Shown one piece after another: positions 61,786 through 64,000 of a DNA stretch of 64,000 nt. How positions within the stretch are numbered: the first letter of the stretch is position 1; the number at the start of each line of letters is the position of its first letter. The notes under the pieces were generated by a model. It searched no databases and was not told the DNA's origin. It was given only the letters and a program-made list of their open reading frames with translations. A program made the position numbers and the translations under genes. This stretch comes from Rhynchopus euleeides (taxonomy: Eukaryota; Euglenozoa; Diplonemea; Diplonemida; Diplonemidae). The stretch lies in assembly GCA_963210315.1 (NCBI GenBank), contig OY723281.1, positions 372,001 to 436,000 of the forward strand, read 5' to 3'.

Positions 61786-62320
61786 TTTTTTTTTTCCATG
61801 TCGCTCCCGTTGGTCACTGCGCTGCTTTGAGTCAGCCACGTGGCGGAAGCCGGACCGCAGGGAGGGGCGTTGCGCCCGTTGACGCCTCTCGCTCCTCATG
61901 TGCCTTGAGTAGCTGCCTGGTGGGTCTGCTTTGAGGCGGGGAATCGCGTCAGGCCAAACAGCCACTGCGAGGACGTCTCCCCTAAAAGAAAAGAAAGAAT
62001 GTGGGAAGGGGACGGGGGCGAGATGGGTGGGCGGCGCAAGCCGGAAGGAGCGCCCCCCATGGGGCGGAAGCTCACCCGACAGCATAAAATGCTGCAAAAA
62101 CAACAAAAAAGGGGAAAAGAAACCACGCACACCACAACATCAATAAAACCAAAGCCGTGCAGAAAGGGCCCCTCCGCATATATGAAACAGGGCACACAGC
62201 GGAAAATGAGTTACCAGAGCTTGCTTTAGTTTCCCCTCGGAGGAGGGTAATCACAGGGGGCGCCACGTGAAGGCAGCAAGTTGGATTTTATCCCCCCTGG
62301 TAGCAGAGGTAGGTTTGGCG
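61786..62320. repeat. Dispersed repeat R, copy 3, with flanking duplication
   Basis: Near-identical to 18445-18962. ACAACAGTGTCCCCTCATGG plus GGTC(C)ACTTTAGGAG occurs just left (61732-61768) and just right (62336-62372), either a duplicated flank or part of the repeat. Confidence 0.7.
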
Positions 62321-62699
62321 TTTGGAGTAGTAGGGACAACAGTGTCCCCTCATGGGGTCACTTTAGGAGGCGATATGAATCAGAGGGTAACAATGGATGG
62401 GGTGAGGAGTGAAGTTGTCTGCAGTAGAACTGTCGATACGTACGGGGGACCCGTGAGGAAACCGCCACCGAAGCCGGACTGCTGAATGGTGGTGAGTGTC
62501 CTCAGAGGTTCCCTTCCAACCTTGCTGGAACCACTACGGCAAGTGGTAAAACACACAAAAATGGTAAGAGAGGGCCTGCCCACCCAAAATCAGTCTCCTC
62601 ACCCGCGATACTCCCTCAGATCTAGCCTCCCAGTGACCCCCCAAGACGCACCAAAGGTGCTTCAACTAGTTGACTAACAATGGGGGACTTCGCCCTGTG
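62321..62699. other. Non-coding stretch
   Basis: Apart from the flanking duplication near 62336-62372 I see no gene or repeat. Confidence 0.4.
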
Positions 62700-62870
62700 T
62701 CACTGTGTGTTGAAACCAGTTTGAAGGTCCTCGAGTGCCATTTCCCTGTCCAGCCCCCCCGTGACCAGTGTATCGTCATATTTCGTTGATTGGTCCTCCG
62801 ACACATTGAGGTATGTATAATGTCCACTGTGCATGGTAGGTCCATGGCGCATCACAGGAAGAAATATCAC
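62700..62870 (-). pseudogene. USP His-box fragment of a third RT-USP variant
   Basis: The minus frame reads MHSGHYTYLNVSEDQSTKYD then DTLVTGGLDREMALEDLQTG, aligning with copy 4 (VGHYTYLHV, YNDSVVTENLDAEQAIKEAQ) but clearly different, and more distantly with copy 1. This is the end of a C19-type domain with its His. No other part of the element is adjacent, and a stop follows directly. Confidence 0.6.
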
Positions 62871-63044
62871 TGTCAAAAGTAAGAAAGTGTGAGATCCTAG
62901 TGAGAAACGCGAGGCGCTACACAAAACGTGACACAAGCTGACACAGCTTGGCAGAGTTTGAGAGAGAGCAGAACTCAAATATGCAAGCGGATGCAACGCG
63001 ACGGCAAACACGAAGACAGGGAACAGGGTGACGAGACACTGCAC

Positions 63045-64000
63045 TCAGGGTGAAACAGAAGACACAGCACACACAGAGACTGAAGTTTTGTTCGTTGGTG
63101 TGAAGACCCATCTCCCGCAGAGGCTGAGTGCAACACCATAACCCTTTGAGTCCACCTTCCCCAGACACTCAGCCGTGCTGAGGCGGTACAGTGCGGTGGT
63201 GTCACTCTGAGGAGTCACCACTGCAACAACATCACCTGGCTGTGACACAGCAAGTGCGTAGGGATTGCTGCCCAGTTGCACAGTACGCAGGCAGCTGAGG
63301 GAGGTTGTGCACCACACCTTGAGTGACTCGTCCCAAGAGCACGACACCAGGTGCCGCTCGTCCTGAGTCAGGGCGATGCCCCTCACCCCACGAGTGTGCC
63401 CATGCAGGGTGTGTGTGTGTGTGAGGGTGCTGATGTCCCACACACGGATGGTATTGTCCCTTGACCCGCTGAAGATCCTCGTGCCCGACACAGCAATGCT
63501 GTAAACAATATTGCTGTGACCCTCCAGCACTGTGGCGCTCGGTGTGCCCTTCAAGTCCCACACACACACTTTGTGTGATGAGTCTCCGGACACCAGACGT
63601 CCGCAGTGTGTCCACACTGCACTGTACACGACGTTGTTATTGTGGTGCAGCATGCACACCTCCTCCCAAGTTGAGGTCAGCCACACGCAGATGGTGCCGT
63701 CCTCAGAGCACGTTGCCAACCACGTCCCACAGACAGAGAACGCTGTGCCACGAATACGCCTGTGTGTTAAGTCCGCCACCACAGCAGCGGTGCTGGTGTC
63801 AAACACAGTGATGTGCCCGCCGTCGTAGTAGCACACAGCACACAGCGTCCCACACCTGGACAGTGTGATGCGGTGTATCATGTCGCCATGGGTCGATGAG
63901 TAGACTGCGGGAGCCTTGACGATGGGCCAGCGTGGGACGAGCTGGACAGCACCCCCGTCCTCCAGACCCGTGTCGGCAACGCGCTGAGCATCGTCCAGCT
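63045..64000 (-). CDS. WD40 seven-bladed beta-propeller protein (family member H, runs off right edge)
   Basis: All seven blades and part of the N-terminal module are present; the start codon lies beyond 64000. Frame continuous from the right edge to the stop at 63045. Loop residues: THGDMIHRITLS, CYYDGGH, a shortened LTHRRIRGTAF (two to three residues fewer than the siblings), HHNNNVVYSAVW, SGDSSHKVCVWD, HSNIVYS, SRDNT, HTRGVRG, VVTPQSDTT. So it is again a distinct member with both sequence and length variation at loops. Confidence 0.85.
   Translation of the reverse strand, partial: LDDAQRVADTGLEDGGAVQLVPRWPIVKAPAVYSSTHGDMIHRITLSRCGTLCAVCYYDGGHITVFDTSTAAVVADLTHRRIRGTAFSVCGTWLATCSEDGTICVWLTSTWEEVCMLHHNNNVVYSAVWTHCGRLVSGDSSHKVCVWDLKGTPSATVLEGHSNIVYSIAVSGTRIFSGSRDNTIRVWDISTLTHTHTLHGHTRGVRGIALTQDERHLVSCSWDESLKVWCTTSLSCLRTVQLGSNPYALAVSQPGDVVAVVTPQSDTTALYRLSTAECLGKVDSKGYGVALSLCGRWVFTPTNKTSVSVCAVSSVSP

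Noticed and set aside
1..64000. tRNA, rRNA or snRNA genes
   Set aside because: I saw no cloverleaf-type A/B box pairs or conserved rRNA or snRNA cores; repeat R was considered as an snRNA source but no core matched.

Overview
The window looks like nuclear DNA of a repeat-rich protist. The main genes are intronless beta-propeller genes, there are several eukaryotic transposable-element families (Penelope-like, tyrosine-recombinase retrotransposon, hAT, other TIR elements), one exon has a spliced-gene look, and there is a 7-kb satellite. I see no bacterial operon structure, ribosome-binding sites, tRNA, rRNA or CRISPR. I cannot name the species; an alveolate-type or similar alga/protist is a guess.

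Three things fill most of the window. (1) A multigene family of WD40 seven-bladed propeller proteins, all on the minus strand: five complete genes (2013-3140, 46875-48014, 55395-56528, 56921-58084, 59935-61065), one running off the right edge (63045-64000), one split by a retroelement (28062-28539 plus 30948-31628) and several fragments (278-900, 1331-1530, 25055-25104, 32169-32649). The copies are nearly identical except at short clusters of residues at equivalent places in each blade, the pattern expected of a diversifying recognition surface. (2) A Penelope-like retroelement (four main copies: 5571-10235, 25795-27854, 28540-30947, 32650-42435, plus a 3'-UTR piece at 1-277). Its protein is a reverse transcriptase fused to a ubiquitin-specific-protease domain and a long coiled coil. 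Copies are 5'-truncated, one has a 19-21 bp target-site duplication, and several landed in propeller genes. (3) Nested transposons. A complete tyrosine-recombinase retrotransposon with split direct repeats (32742-37381) and a 109-bp MITE (41321-41429) both sit inside Penelope copy 4. A hAT-type element with an 8-bp duplication (42656-46444) is itself interrupted by a two-ORF DNA transposon (42709-46196). A hAT transposase element (51545-54867) lies head to tail with a long-inverted-repeat element (50396-51542).

Layout. 1-3.3 kb: propeller fragments and one gene. 3.3-5.6 kb: non-coding, hairpins and a dispersed GC-rich repeat. 5.6-10.2 kb: Penelope copy 1 with the longest intact RT-USP frame. 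10.45-10.67 kb: a probable nucleotidyl-cyclase exon abutting the satellite. 10.68-17.63 kb: 31-bp satellite with higher-order structure. 17.6-25.1 kb: MITE, dispersed repeats, decayed retroelement sequence. 25.8-42.4 kb: Penelope copies 2-4 with split propeller genes and the recombinase retrotransposon. 42.4-46.5 kb: nested DNA transposons. 46.9-48.1 kb: a propeller gene. 48.3-54.9 kb: three inverted-repeat elements. 55.4-64 kb: the densest propeller cluster.

How it fits together: the propeller array appears to be duplicated, shuffled and interrupted by retroelements, while gene conversion keeps the scaffold uniform and loop codons diverge. A functional link between the RT-USP element and propeller diversification is speculation only.
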